From: Larix kaempferi | Taxonomy: Eukaryota; Streptophyta; Pinopsida; Pinales; Pinaceae | Reading direction: 5' to 3' | DNA length: 64,000 bases | Assembly (NCBI GenBank): GCA_027924585.1 | Contig: BSBM01000753.1 | Location: forward strand, 25,734,001-25,798,000 | In this document: positions 23,126 to 35,500 of the stretch, in pieces | How positions within the stretch are numbered: the stretch's first letter is position 1 | Layout: the number at the start of each line of letters is the position of its first letter | Notes under the pieces: generated by a model | What the model was told of the DNA's origin: nothing | The model's input: only the letters and a program-made list of their open reading frames with translations | Databases searched by the model: none | Position numbers and translations under genes: made by a program

Positions 23126-25429
23126 CCTGAGTACTCAGAAAATTCTGAGAAGAAGAATGTTAATTGGTGTGATGAAACAGAAGAAGAACCTTCCGACACC
23201 ATTAGCCCTGATGACCAATCAGACAATATCAACTTCATTAATGACTTATCCTATGATGAAGATTTTGGAAGAATCCTTTTAGAGGAAGAGCGACGGGAGC
23301 AAGAAGAAGAAATAATTGAAGAACCTAGCTCCTCATGTTGTGCCATAGATCTTCCAGAACTCAAGGAACAACCAAAGTATAGAATTTACAAACAAGGGAG
23401 CAATTCCCAACCTTCTTTCCTTGACAAACATAATAAGGATAATGAAGATAAAAGGGAAGAAGAAGATCTTGATGTGAATGGTTATGATCTAAAAATTGAT
23501 ATGAAGAAAGAGTTAAGCAAGATAATGTGTAATATCCCTGTCACTGAGTTAATGAAGGTGCCCTCTATTAGAAGCCAAGTAGAGGAGTTCTTTGATGGCA
23601 TTGGCCAAGAGAAAACGCCTGAGACTGTCTTAGAATTTTGTGATATTCAGAACCTTAGTAGAACACAACTTAGCAAAGTCGAGAAGGATCCACCAATAAA
23701 TATCCATTATGCAATTTATGAAAGAAAGAACGGTGGTCACCCTCCCTTTTACTTTACCTTACACATTCAGAACATGCTCCTTCATAATTGTGTGCTGGAT
23801 TCCGAAGCAGCTATGAATGTCATGCCTTTACATGTCATGAAGGAAATGGGATTGGAAGTGACTAGACCTTATGGAAATGTCTGTGGTATAGATTCCCGTC
23901 GAGTGCAGTCCTATGGTTTGATCAAAAACCTTAGAGCTGATCTTTTTGCATGTTCAAACATTTCTACCATGATGGATGTAGTTGTCATTGATTTGCCCCC
24001 AGCATATGGAATGCTTTTATCTAGGAAGTGGGCAGCTGGTTTAGGTGGATACCTTATGATGGATCTATCATATATTTGTGTTCCCAACTCTGATGGAGCT
24101 TTGATTAGGGTGAACAGAGAACCTTGTTATAACGAGCATTTAGAATCATTTGATGAAGGGATTAAAAACACTTATGGGGATGAATTGTTGAATAATGCAA
24201 AAGCTAACCTTGTTGAAAATGAAAATGAACTTTGGGAAGATAATCAAGTTGAAAATATGTTCATGGTAATGGAAGATTCTGATTCCTCTTGGGAAGAAGA
24301 GCAGATAGCTGAACTCACTAGAAGGATAAATTTGGATTTACTTAGAAATGAGTTTTTAGAAGAAATAGATGAATTGAGAAGAAATGAGAATCAACCTCAA
24401 GTTCAGGAACAAAATAATGCAATAAATCAAGAACAAATCGTTGAAAATCAAACACCTGAAGAAGTCGATGATGGCTTAAGTAATGTAAGAAGAGGTGAGC
24501 GTTTGCCTAGATCTGTCATTGAAATGAATGCACTTATTGATAGTAACATAACGAGACAAAATCAAGGTTTGGAACCAATTCTCCCATGGGAAAACAATCA
24601 TGAGCAAACAAATGTTGAAGAGAATGTTATTGAAGATCCTATGCATGTAGTTGATGAATTTGATGACATTAGAAGGGGAGAAAGAATTCCTTTTACTGTT
24701 AGAGAGTGGTTTGCCTTAACTGATCATAATAGAGAAAGGGAAAGCCAGGGGCTTGCACCTATCTATCATTGGGAAAACCATCCTGTAGCATCTACTGTGG
24801 TTGAGACCAATGAAGAATCTGAAGAATCTGAGGTCTCCCACTACTCTGATGTAAATGATTCCTTATCCCACTTATCTCTAGAAGACGATAATTTAATTCA
24901 AGTTCATGATAATTCTCTAAGTTGGGAAGAGGATGCCTTAATTAATGATGCACCTGAAGGAGACTTTAGCTTAAACAATCTTTCTATTTTTCAAACTCGT
25001 TCAGATTCTCAAAACCATGCTTTATTTGGATATCCTCATGTCCTTGATTTTCTTCTACCACCTAAGTCATCTAGTCATCATACTCATGATCCTTCTCACA
25101 TTCGTAGCTTTTTTGTATCTCATTCTGAGTCAGTTTCCACCGGGTTGGAAAACACGGTCATTCTGGTTCCTTCAGGAGAAGGCTCCAGTCATAATACTGT
25201 CGTACCCCATGAGCCACCTCCCTTGGAAGAACATAGAGATTTCTGGACTGTAGGTGAAGTTGTCAAGAATGTTGTATTTTCTCATGATGAAGAGTCAGTT
25301 GAGGTAGTCCAAGAAACAAGAAGAGAGATTGGAAAAGTCCTTGTTGGCAAGATTGCTATTTCCTTAGATGGTGGCCCACCTAGAGTCAATGCAGTTCCTT
25401 CTAGGAGGTTTATCACACCTCAACCGTAG
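23126..25429 (+). CDS. Acidic linker plus retropepsin-like protein, same frame as gag
   Basis: The frame runs on from gag after the single TGA; the first ATG in it is 23474 (651 codons). An acidic linker (23126-23470) comes first. Counting from 23474, a retropepsin-like domain lies near residues 95-215: VLDSEAAMNVMP at the active site, then PPAYGMLLSRKWAAGLGGYLM. The active-site DSG is DSE (Gly to Glu, a G-to-A change), so proteolysis is probably lost; LLSR in the second motif is common in this plant family. Residues 230-651 are acidic and low in complexity. They carry two copies of a module with RRGER and QGL-P-W-EN motifs at 331 and 393. No reverse transcriptase follows. Confidence 0.8.
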   Translation, partial: PEYSENSEKKNVNWCDETEEEPSDTISPDDQSDNINFINDLSYDEDFGRILLEEERREQEEEIIEEPSSSCCAIDLPELKEQPKYRIYKQGSNSQPSFLDKHNKDNEDKREEEDLDVNGYDLKIDMKKELSKIMCNIPVTELMKVPSIRSQVEEFFDGIGQEKTPETVLEFCDIQNLSRTQLSKVEKDPPINIHYAIYERKNGGHPPFYFTLHIQNMLLHNCVLDSEAAMNVMPLHVMKEMGLEVTRPYGNVCGIDSRRVQSYGLIKNLRADLFACSNISTMMDVVVIDLPPAYGMLLSRKWAAGLGGYLMMDLSYICVPNSDGALIRVNREPCYNEHLESFDEGIKNTYGDELLNNAKANLVENENELWEDNQVENMFMVMEDSDSSWEEEQIAELTRRINLDLLRNEFLEEIDELRRNENQPQVQEQNNAINQEQIVENQTPEEVDDGLSNVRRGERLPRSVIEMNALIDSNITRQNQGLEPILPWENNHEQTNVEENVIEDPMHVVDEFDDIRRGERIPFTVREWFALTDHNRERESQGLAPIYHWENHPVASTVVETNEESEESEVSHYSDVNDSLSHLSLEDDNLIQVHDNSLSWEEDALINDAPEGDFSLNNLSIFQTRSDSQNHALFGYPHVLDFLLPPKSSSHHTHDPSHIRSFFVSHSESVSTGLENTVILVPSGEGSSHNTVVPHEPPPLEEHRDFWTVGEVVKNVVFSHDEESVEVVQETRREIGKVLVGKIAISLDGGPPRVNAVPSRRFITPQP

Positions 25430-25702
25430 AACCCTGCTGAAATCCACCCTATTTCTATTCGCAACATTGGAGTTATTCCTGAGTCTGTCAATAGAAATAG
25501 GTTTCCCACAGGAAGTCAAGTCATCATTCCCAACCATTTGTTGCATATTAGATCGGGATAGGTTGATGACCTATGGGTTGGACCTTTCACAGTAGAGCGA
25601 TGCATTGATGGCATGTGCTTTTTGACCACTGGTAGTGGGCGAAGTATTTTGTATCCTGTAAATCAGAGGGACTTGAGGGATCATATCCCTGATCCCACAT
25701 AG
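25430..25702 (+). pseudogene. In-frame continuation beyond the stop, polyprotein C-terminus-like
   Basis: After the TAG at 25427-25429 the same frame reads on for 90 codons, interrupted by TAG at 25559 and ended by TAG at 25700. It includes LWVGPFTVERCIDG, which resembles the WxGPFxV core at the C-terminal end of gypsy integrases. It may be the last trace of an integrase tail or simply the natural end of this protein family; the match is short. Confidence 0.35.
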
Positions 25703-26172
25703 TTGGGACTTCTCCACTTGCCTTGCCTTGCCTGGTAGTAGAGAGTAGGTAGGAACTGAATAAGCCTACTTGGGCAGTAGTTAGTTTTTTCATCCTTTGA
25801 GTCTAGCGCTTTTTGTTTGAGCTCCTTTTGAAGCTCTTAGTTTAAATTGAGTACCTGTCATTTTTCTTTTCCTGCACAATAAAATTTCAAAACTTTACAA
25901 GTTATGTTATTAAATTAGTTCTCTTACGCATTTCAAATTTATGCTATAGAATAGATCTTATTTCAGTTTGATTTTATATTTTTCCCATACATGTTGCATG
26001 AGGTATTTTGATGTTTGTGAACGTAGATACAGGTGCAAAATAAAATAAAAAAGCAGAAAGCAAAAAGGTAGAGTGCTGGATCGTGGATTCAAGTAGCAGA
26101 GTTCGAGGACCAGAGATTCTGAGGTTCTCAAGCGCTCTTTTCAGCAGAGCACTTGCCCCAGCCGGAGCCAGA
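25703..26172 (+). other. 3' untranslated interior before LTR2
   Basis: No coding. An A/G-rich run AAAAAAGCAGAAAGCAAAAAG sits near 26047-26067, about 100 bases before LTR2. The bases directly against LTR2 (GCCGGAGCCAGA) are a poor polypurine tract. The true tract is therefore uncertain, or about 100 bases of foreign sequence lie between it and the LTR. Confidence 0.4.
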
Positions 26173-29100
26173 TGTTATCACATATATAGTAGCCGGGCTA
26201 CCATACATTTTTTGTCAGATTCCAGTACACTATCCAGCCAGTTCCCTTGCATTGAGATGCTGAGATGAGCATCTATTATGGATCACTATCATATTTTGGA
26301 AAGCAGTTTTAATCCCCATGCTATGACTGAGTCTCAGGACACTCAGAGAGATGACCGATGTAGCTATTTAGCCATTTGTATAGAGCAGTTAGTAGCGCCC
26401 AAAGTTATAGCAGCAGTTTCAGAGGACAATTTGATGGTTCCAATGATGATCTTTCAGGTATATGACTCAGTAGGTATATTATGGTGTTGTGGCTATATTG
26501 CTTTTATTTCCATTTTCTTAGCATGTCTTAGCATTTAGTATCATGATCTGGCGATCATATAGATATGTGGACCTGGTTGTACAAATATATATATATCTTA
26601 TTTGTCCCTACTCAGACTTAGAAGTTCTTGGCCTATACTCATTGGTTTTACCCTCCCTAGGGAGAATAGAGGTGATCATTCCCGCCGTACTTTGGCTTGC
26701 TAGTGTTGGCTTCATTATTCACTGTCTTCATCCATCAATGACTTACCCAGTTTGTTCATTACCTTGACTTACTACTTGACTAGTGGCATGGAGGACCTTC
26801 CCCCACTGTAGCCTCTATATTGGATAAGCTTTCCTGTTGATTGTGTCTCGGCTCTGAGTTGGTGACAAAACTTGCCTATGGTGAGTTGGTTTTCCTTGTG
26901 ATTCCCCCCTAGTCACTAAAGATGTTGTTGGCTAAACCTGAAACTTTTAGTGCTGCCATGAATACAAAGTATGAAAATAAAATGCTGTATCTTGTATGAA
27001 GCCCATTCATGCAATGTGTTTCTCAATACACATGAATGAAATGCAAGCCAAATGAAAATGGCTATGAAATATCAAATGCTATATCTTTTGTGAAATGTAA
27101 ATACCTAGGTAAACAAGCTGTCTATGACACACCTAGAAGTGCTCAGGTAAACAAGTGCCTTAAAAACACAACTGCAGCAAGAAGCCTAAATTAAATGTAA
27201 ATCTATGCAATGTGTTCATAAACACACATAGATCAAAGGCTATGGAAAGTCTAGGCCCAAAAAGCAATGGAACTTAAACTCTATATCAAAAAGATTGCTG
27301 GCCTCATTTGTATTATGGATTGTGCGCATCTGTGTAAGGTGAATAAACACTCTTTGAACAACTTATCCATTTGTGAGACACTGCCATTCCCTGTGTTGTT
27401 GCTTGTCCACTATATGCTATGGTGTGTATTCCCTTTTCCATTTCCAAAGTGTCAGTGTTAAGTTAGTAAGTCATCCTTTGACCTAGCCACTTATTTCTTA
27501 GCCTTCACCCTTCACTAGCAAATTGATCACAACTATGAAGTGAGTATGACCTTGAAAGTCTTGTCTGAGTAATAAATAATAATTAATGACATATTATATT
27601 TGGATTTAGATCGCTAGTAATGATTGCTATTTGTTATAATTGCTATGTGAATGGATTGTAAAGCATGTTTTAACCTTTGACACCTTGCAGCAGTTTGATG
27701 ATAGTTTGAGTCATATTTTGGTCATGTTGACTTGGTCAAACCCAGTTTGACCAAAAGTCAACCACGGGACATGAGGTGGCAGACCTCAGATATTACAGAT
27801 AGATGATATATGGTCTGGTATAGGTCACCTTGGTGGGCTTATGCAGTGGTTTCAGGCTTATCATGATGATTTGTGCTTTTAGCACTTTTACAGATTATTA
27901 TTATTTGGTTTGCCGGATATGATGAGTATTTATTTTGGACCATGCAGAGGACTATATGGTGTATGAGTACACACCTTAGATGGATTTGGACCTTCTGAGT
28001 CCAATGAGACAGTCTGTTTTCAGTTCCGGGCAGTTACGGTGATTTTTAGCCTCAGTTGGCTATCCTAGTGTAGTTTTGGCTTGTTGGAGGCCTTGTCAGA
28101 GCAGAGTAGAGATATGATTGGTTCACCTAGAGCACTATTTTTGGAGGGGGTGGTCCAGCCACTTGTTATTACCATATTACCCCCCTCCCAGATAGTCTAG
28201 TGATTTTTATTTTTGGATCCAGGCACTCCACGAGGCAGTTTGGGCAGTTTCACACTTCCCGAGGTAGTCCAGAAATGGTAAAAATGGCTACAGAGGAATT
28301 GGATTTGGGCTACTGAGGCAAGGCTATGGTATGGGATGATCAGTGATGATGAGTGGGATGTCTTCCACACCTTCTCCAGCAGTTTCAGCTTCATCGAGAC
28401 CCACATCCATCACTTATGGCATCTTTTGATGATTTCTGGAGCCTCCTAAGGCTCATGACTTTCCCAGGGAGGCACGATTTGGTGTCTAGCATGATTATTT
28501 TTGGATATTGTGCCATGGGGATTGACCAAGGGTGTTAGAAATTACCCCTTCGACCCACCATGTGCTATTTCTTATGTTTTATCATTATGATTTGGTGGGA
28601 TCCCCTCTCCTAGGGTGAGTTTGTCCACTTATTGTTATATTTTATTATTGATCCATGTATTGTATTGTTGGGCTCATCTCAACCATTGATTAGATATTTT
28701 GATCTTTTAATCTTAGCCACTCATTTAAAAAGTGGTTAGATTGTGGCATCTCTCCATTCTATTTAAAGGAGAGAGCTTCTCATTGTAAAGGGGTCTTTGG
28801 CTCTTGGAATCTTGATATAGAAAAACTTTTCTGTGGAAATTCTTGTGGCCTCCTTTGAATTTGGTGTTCTTTGATGGTGATTGTAAAGTCTATTGCATCC
28901 TAGCATTTGAGTATTTGTGGTAAGATCTATCTCTTTTGGAAACTTTTGTCTTGTCTACAGGAGGGCGACTTCACTTGTGCGTTTTTGCAAGGCTTCTTCA
29001 ACTCGCTTCACTTGGCATTCGGTTGTATCAGGGGGTTATCATTAGTATCATTGTGATCTATGCTATCTTTCTGTTATTTCTCTGATGGCATTAGTCTTAT

Positions 29101-30406
29101 CTCTTGTTTGCAGTAAATTTGATATTGTTGACGTTTATTGTGTAGGAGAGAGGGCGCATTGGCTTCCTTGGGCAAATCGACTTCATAGAAAACTACCTCA
29201 AATCGCTTCAAATTGATCGGGTTTGCATAGATCATCATCATCAAGGCATCTACAAGGTTATCTAGGTAAGATCCACAAGTTTGTTCTTCTTGTCTTGGCT
29301 CCAATCCATTGGCACAACGACTTCATTGATAAAACCCTTATATTTCAAACCCTCATTTTACAATTTTTCAGATCTAGCAAGATCCACTTGGCTTTTGGGT
29401 ATAAAATTTAAAACCCACCTCTATAGCATCCACGACGATCTGGATCTATAGTTTGGTGAGGATTGGCCCTCATTTGTCCCATTTCCCATGGCAAAGAAGC
29501 TTCTCCAAGGGAGGTCACACTTCCTAGGAGGGGTGAGTTTGCAAGGATTTAGCACTTGGGTAGGTGAGATCCCACTTGATCCTTCATCTCCATAATTGAT
29601 AACCTACCCCTAGTGTCTCACTTCAGTGATTTTCACCTTGTGGGCCCCATTCCTCATTTTGAGGGTTGAGCCCCACTTGGGTCACTTTGTGATACATTTA
29701 AATCTCAGATCTACTGAGATCTAGCCATTGGATGATCCTAATTTCAAAGATCCACCTACCTCAACATCTCAACATTCATGATCTACAATTTGGTGGACAT
29801 CCGACTCCATTTGGCCCACTTCCCAAGGCACTGATCTTTCTCCAAGCCAATTCGACTTTCTTGGAGTGTTGAGTTTGCTTGTGGTTTGATCCCTGTTTTT
29901 GGTTGCTTGAGTACCTTGATATTGTCAAATCCATCCTTCAAGCTCACCTTTGGTACTGGTTAGCTCCAATTTGGCCCCTAACTACCCTGCATCGGACACG
30001 GTTCCCAAGGCAGTGGATTTTCTCATAATTGACTAGTACCTTAAATCCTGGATCATATATTTAATATCATAAATCACTCTCACATACATAATGGACCAAA
30101 TCTATACTGTCTAAATCCATTCTCATTACTCATCTTGTGACTTCATCCATAGAATCTAGGATTCACCATACACCTTACATACTTCACCCATTCCTGATTT
30201 GATTTAGTGTTTTGGTTTGATCTCTCCTATTGGGAGTAGATCTGGGTCCCCCCCTTTGTTGTCTTGGGCTAGATAACATAAAGTGAAGATTGCCTCGATT
30301 GGCGTGACAACCATCCATTGGGGGTCGAGGCTATCTTGGTTGCCCATCCCTTCTGCCATCCATCTTTGATTCATCTCTAGGGGCAACTACAAGCTAGGTG
30401 ATAACA
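26173..30406 (+). repeat. 3' LTR of the giant-LTR element
   Basis: 4234 bp, TGTTATCAC to GTGATAACA. Matches LTR1 from end to end. TATA-like TATTTAAA at 28760-28767. The difference from LTR1 looks heavier in the first 330 bases (about 25 by eye) than in the 700 bases compared around 27260-28000 (about 15). Confidence 0.95.
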
Positions 30407-30411
30407 AGACT

Positions 30412-32505
30412 CTCTCCTTCCTCTATTTATGTGAGAGGTAGTGAAGGCCAGCAATACAATGTGGGCCTTATCCTGCACTTGTAGGCTAACACAAGTGAGA
30501 TGCTACACTCCAAAGCACATGTATCATACTCCAAGGTGATGTTGTGCACAATAATGGGTCCGAGGTGATGTAGCTACACAAGGCAAGTCCACACCACTCC
30601 ATCACAAGCCTCCAGAGACTCCATTAATCCTCCTATGGAATTTATTCCATTGGGTTAGGTGCCCTTGCAAGAACATTGTCGAAGACTTGAAGCCTCATGC
30701 ATCTCCGAGCGTACTCTAATTCTTTGAACAAGAATCCAAACTACCACATGCCAACTAGGGTTTGATTCCCTTCTTCAAGATGCATAATGCTCCTCATCCT
30801 AAGTGGGGTGTTCTTCAAGCAAGTGGATCCTCCATGGGGCCCCAATGAAGGGCACCCACTAAATTTCAAGAGAACTTCAATGCCTAAGTCAAGAACACTG
30901 AGCCAACAACCATCTACGCCAAGCATCCATTGATCAAGCTATCTCAACTATGCAAATTCATCATCGACTATCTCTCACCTGCCAATCATCTCAGACCATC
31001 TAGGGGTTGAACATACACCATGTATCCCAAATCTCAGGAAGCACACCAAATATGGTCTAAACACTTTTTGAGTAACCCCACAAGTTAACAAAAACCGTGT
31101 CCTAAGTCCATCGGTGTGTCAAGATCATCCACATAAGCAAGGAGTCTGACCTACAAAGGTCCAAACCATTTCATTCCAAATGATGGCCATTGAGAGGGCT
31201 AAGTCATCATAGAAAATGAGATACATGAGGAGCACTCTAATCTAATAAACCACCACCCATTAGAAGTATGCCATATCACTATCAATCCATTAAAAATCAC
31301 TGGGGTGCTCCACACAACGTTTATGTTTCATCATCTAATTCCAATACGCGTGCAAAGAACAATACCATGATTCCAAGATGAATCATGTGAAGCAAGGTGC
31401 AAGCATCTCATAAAATATTCAACTTGAGGATGATCCATCAAGAAAAGGCATGCAATATGAAGAGTACCCATAGATGAGCCATCGAACATGGCAATCCAAA
31501 AGAGAAGTGAGTCTTCTCCAATCAAAACATCAACCAAATCAAATGATAGTACCATCTTAAAGCATATGGTGTAAGCATAATGGGAAGAAACTGCATGGTG
31601 TGTACCCAGTCCATCAAAAGCTCCATAGGTATCCTCCTGCAAAACCCATCCATTATGATGAAAATTACAAGTGAAACCCTCATACAATATGAGGGTAACA
31701 CTACAAATAGCAAAAAAAAGAACCTAGCGTGTAAGAGAAGGATGACAATTGAGTACAATGGAAAAAAATATGGCAATCTTTGGATGAGTCACAGCCAAAC
31801 TGAAATTAAAATGGAATCCTAGTCCTACAAACATTGAGCAAAACAAATGCCAATGCAAACCTATGACTTCAAGCATGTGCAAGTTTTCAGTGAGTATGAA
31901 AAAAGATAGTGACTGAACAGAAGTCAGTTTGCAGACTAGACACTCGTGTGAAATGATGGCCTCCACATAGATGCTAGTTCTTAAAGATAAATGCCCAGAA
32001 ACATGAACTCAACTTCAGATTAGTTATTGCCTTCGAGTCTTGATCAAAATAAGTAAACAAAATTGTTGAATTTGTCCACACATCTTTGCAGCACCAGCAA
32101 GCACAAAGTGGAGAAATATGTAAGTGTAGATTGCATGTCACATGCTATGTCATATTCAGACATAAAAAATGAAAGAACATCAAAAGCTGTAGACAAATTG
32201 AAGATCCAGGTTAGGGCATGAAGCCTTGCCACGATTATACATAAGGTCAATCTTTTTCCTCTTGTTGCACCTGTCGAAACAACTGGTAGAAAAATGTTGA
32301 GGTTGTTTTCTGAAATTAGTCCAATCATGATATTATTCTATCCAGTGGCATGGAAGTTTGGAGTTTGTTGAGAGTTTCGATGATGATGACATTAATTGCA
32401 GGACTATGAAATTTTTCAAATGATGCATAAATTAATTACAAATATTAAAATGAAATATCTCCAAAATTTAACACACTCTTCAATCCCCATAAGAAACATG
32501 TAGAG
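30412..32505. other. Unassigned sequence between the two giant LTR insertions
   Basis: No recognised domain. A 118-codon frame on the minus strand (31687-31331) is the longest but matches nothing I know. The sequence is the target of both neighbouring insertions: it joins 17639 on its left and 37049 on its right once they are removed. It may be part of the older gypsy element whose integrase trace begins at 37444. Confidence 0.4.
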
Positions 32506-32510
32506 GTTAC

Positions 32511-35500
32511 TGTTATCACCTAAGCTGTAGTTACCCCTATGGATGTATCCAGTCATGGATGGCAATAGGGAAGGGCAACTCAAAAGGTGCAACCACGATC
32601 ACCTCGACCTCCAGTATATGGTTGTCACGCCAGTCGAGGCAACCTTCGCTTTATGTTATCTAGCCCAGACAACAAAGGGGGAGACCCGATCTACTCCCGA
32701 CAGGAGAGATCAAAACCAAAACACCAAGTCAGGGTATTTCTAAGTGAAGTTAGATGTATGGTTTATCCTAGACCTTATAGGTTGAAGTCACAAGCCAAGT
32801 GACGGGTTCAATGGGTATAGCTTTGGTTCATGGTTGATGTGAGAGTGACTTATAATGTTTGAAATGAGATCTAGGGCTAGTGCACTAGTACAATGTCAGA
32901 AGACTCACTGCCTTGGGAACCGTGTCCAGTGCAGGGTAGTTTAAGGGTTGTATTGGGGCTAACTAGTACAAATGACAAGCTTGACCATGATACATGACAA
33001 CTTCAAAGGTTTAGTTCACCATGCATAGGTCAAAACACAAGTCAATCCAACAATCTAGGAAAGTTGAATTAACTTGGAGAGAAACCAGTGCCTTGGGAAT
33101 TGGGAAGTGGAGTCAAAGTAGGGTTGACTTGTGGTTTAGGACTCCTAGTACTTGGGACAGGTGGGAAATAGAGTTCTTGATGGATGAATGTATCTAGATC
33201 TAGGTTTGACCCAAGTGGACCACAATCCCTTAAAACAAGGAATGCAATCCCCAAGGCAAGATTTGACAAAGTGATAGTCTAGACCTAGGTTTTGAATTAT
33301 TCCGGTTCTAAATCTCCAAAAATCTCAAGTACCCAGTTCCTGGAAGTGAGTCAACTCACTTCTCCAAGGTGGTGCGACTTTGCCCAAGGAAGCCTAAAAG
33401 TGGGGTTAGGTGGGTCAAAACAAGTAGGATGGCATCCAAACTTTAGATCCGGGTAGATCGGTCGGGTAGGAGTATGGATCTGTATTTTCGTGGTAATCCG
33501 ACGATTAGATCTTAGTAGATCTGAGTTTAAGGGTTCCAAGTGGTCCAAAATGGGGATTAAATCCCTTAAAATGTGGAATGGGGCCCACAAGGTGAATTTT
33601 AGAAAAGTAACAACCTGGGTGTATGTTATTGGATGTGTAGATGACGAATCAAGTGGAATCTCAAACACCCATCACCTAGATCTAGGTCAACTTGCTCAAC
33701 TAGTGAAGTGCGCCTTGCTTGGGAGAAGCGAAGTTGGCATGGGAGAGGGGTCAAACGGAAACCAATCCTCACCAAACTATAGATCCGGGATGCCATGGAT
33801 GCTATAGAGGTGGGTTTTCAATATTATGCCCAATAACCCACTAGATCTAAGTAGATCTGAGAAAATGTAAAAAAGGGGTTTTGATTAATTAGGGTTTTAA
33901 GTGTTTTTTGACAATTGGATAGATCATGGAGATAGAACTTACCTTGAGATCATACCTGAGTGATGTGGATGAGATGCCTTGATGTTGAGGAAGATTCCCG
34001 CAGAGATCAAATGAGAGATTGTTGATTTGCTTGCCGATTTGATGCCCTAGCCCACAAGTGCGCCTTCCTCTACCTGTCAAACCAAGGAATGAAGATTCAA
34101 TCAGTAAGATCAAGTATGGAAGAAATACAAGAGAAATGCAAATAGTAACATGAAATAGAAGGTCCTGGGACAGTAATACTCCCTGTTACCAACGAAGAGC
34201 TCCAAAGAAGAAGTAGGGAGAGTCTTCCCCTACCAATACCTCCTCCTCCAAGCAAATCGGCCTCCACCTGTAGATGCAAAAATCGTGGTACAAAGATATG
34301 GCAAACAAGATCTTCAATAACTCAGTGCAAAGGAAGAACCAACGAACGAACACCAAAAACATTCACCACAACACTGGAGATAGATGCAATAATAATTTTC
34401 TATTCCAATAATCCAGAGCCAAAAGTCCCTTTACAATGAGAGGCTCTCTCCTTTAAATAGGAAGGAGAGGCACCAAAACCCTAACCACTTTTTGAATGAG
34501 TGGCTAAGATTAAAAGATACAAATGTCTAATCAATGGTTGAGATGAGCTCAACAATAAAATACATAGATCACTAATAAAATATAATGTAAGTGGACAAAA
34601 TCGCCCTACAAGAGGGGAATCCCACCAAATCATGATGACAAAATATCATAAGAGGCTTATGGTGGGTCCAAGCGGTAATTTTATCCCTCCTTGGTCAATC
34701 CCCATAGCACAATAACCAAAAAAAATCATGAATGTACCAAATCGTTCCTCCATAGTGAAGTCGTGGTCCTCAAAAGACCTCAAAAATCCACAGAAAGTGC
34801 CATAAGTGATGGATGCGGGCCCCGATGAAGCTGAAACTGCTGGAGAAGGTGTGGAAGGTCCCGATCTATCATCACTGATCATCCCATGCCATAACTTTGC
34901 CTCAGTAGCCCAAATCGATTTCCTCAATAGCCATTTCTACCAATCCTGAAATGCCTCGGGAAGCGTGAAACTGCCCCAAACAGCCTCCTGGAGTGCTGGC
35001 GCTGTCAAGGTGAGGGCACCAGTGTGTCCGGAAGGGGGGTAATATGGTAAAAACAAGTGGCTGGACCACCCCCTCCATCATCAGCGCCCTAGGTCAACCG
35101 GATAAAAATCACATCTGCTCCGACAGGGCCTCCGACAGACCAAAACTGCACTAGGACAGCCTACTGAGGCTAAATCATCATTGTAAGTGCCCGGAACTGA
35201 AAACAAACTGTCCCATTGGACTCAGAAGGTCCAAAGCCATCCAAGATGTGTACTCATACACCATATGAATCTCTGCATGATCAAAATAAATATCCAATAT
35301 ACCGGATCAAGGTCAATAATAATGCGCTGTACATATACAAACACTGCTGCAACCCCAGAATCATTATCATAACCCTGTAGCTGCTGCATAGAGTCATCAT
35401 GTATGTATACATAGACCATATATCATCTATCCATATCATCATAAGGTCCAACATCTCATGTCCCATGGTCCTCCATGGTCAAACTAGGTCTAACCAAGAC

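Larger units (their letters stand above)
17640..30406 (+). mobile_element. Complete giant-LTR retrotransposon, gag-protease only (12.8 kb)
   Basis: Two direct repeats of 4219 and 4234 bp (17640-21858 and 26173-30406) begin TGTTATCAC and end GTGATAACA. They flank a 4314-bp interior and are bounded by an exact 5-bp target duplication AGACT (17635-17639 and 30407-30411). A primer site complementary to tRNA-Asp lies 3 bases after LTR1. The interior encodes gag and a retropepsin-like protein in one frame, but no reverse transcriptase, RNase H or integrase. That makes it a non-autonomous element of the gag-only large-LTR kind, related to Ty3/gypsy. LTRs make up two thirds of its length. The two LTRs differ by a few percent, more in the first 330 bases than later, so insertion is neither ancient nor very recent. 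Confidence 0.95.

Noticed and set aside
31331-31687. 118-codon minus-strand frame
   Set aside because: No motif recognised; length alone in a region of old repeats is not enough to call a gene.
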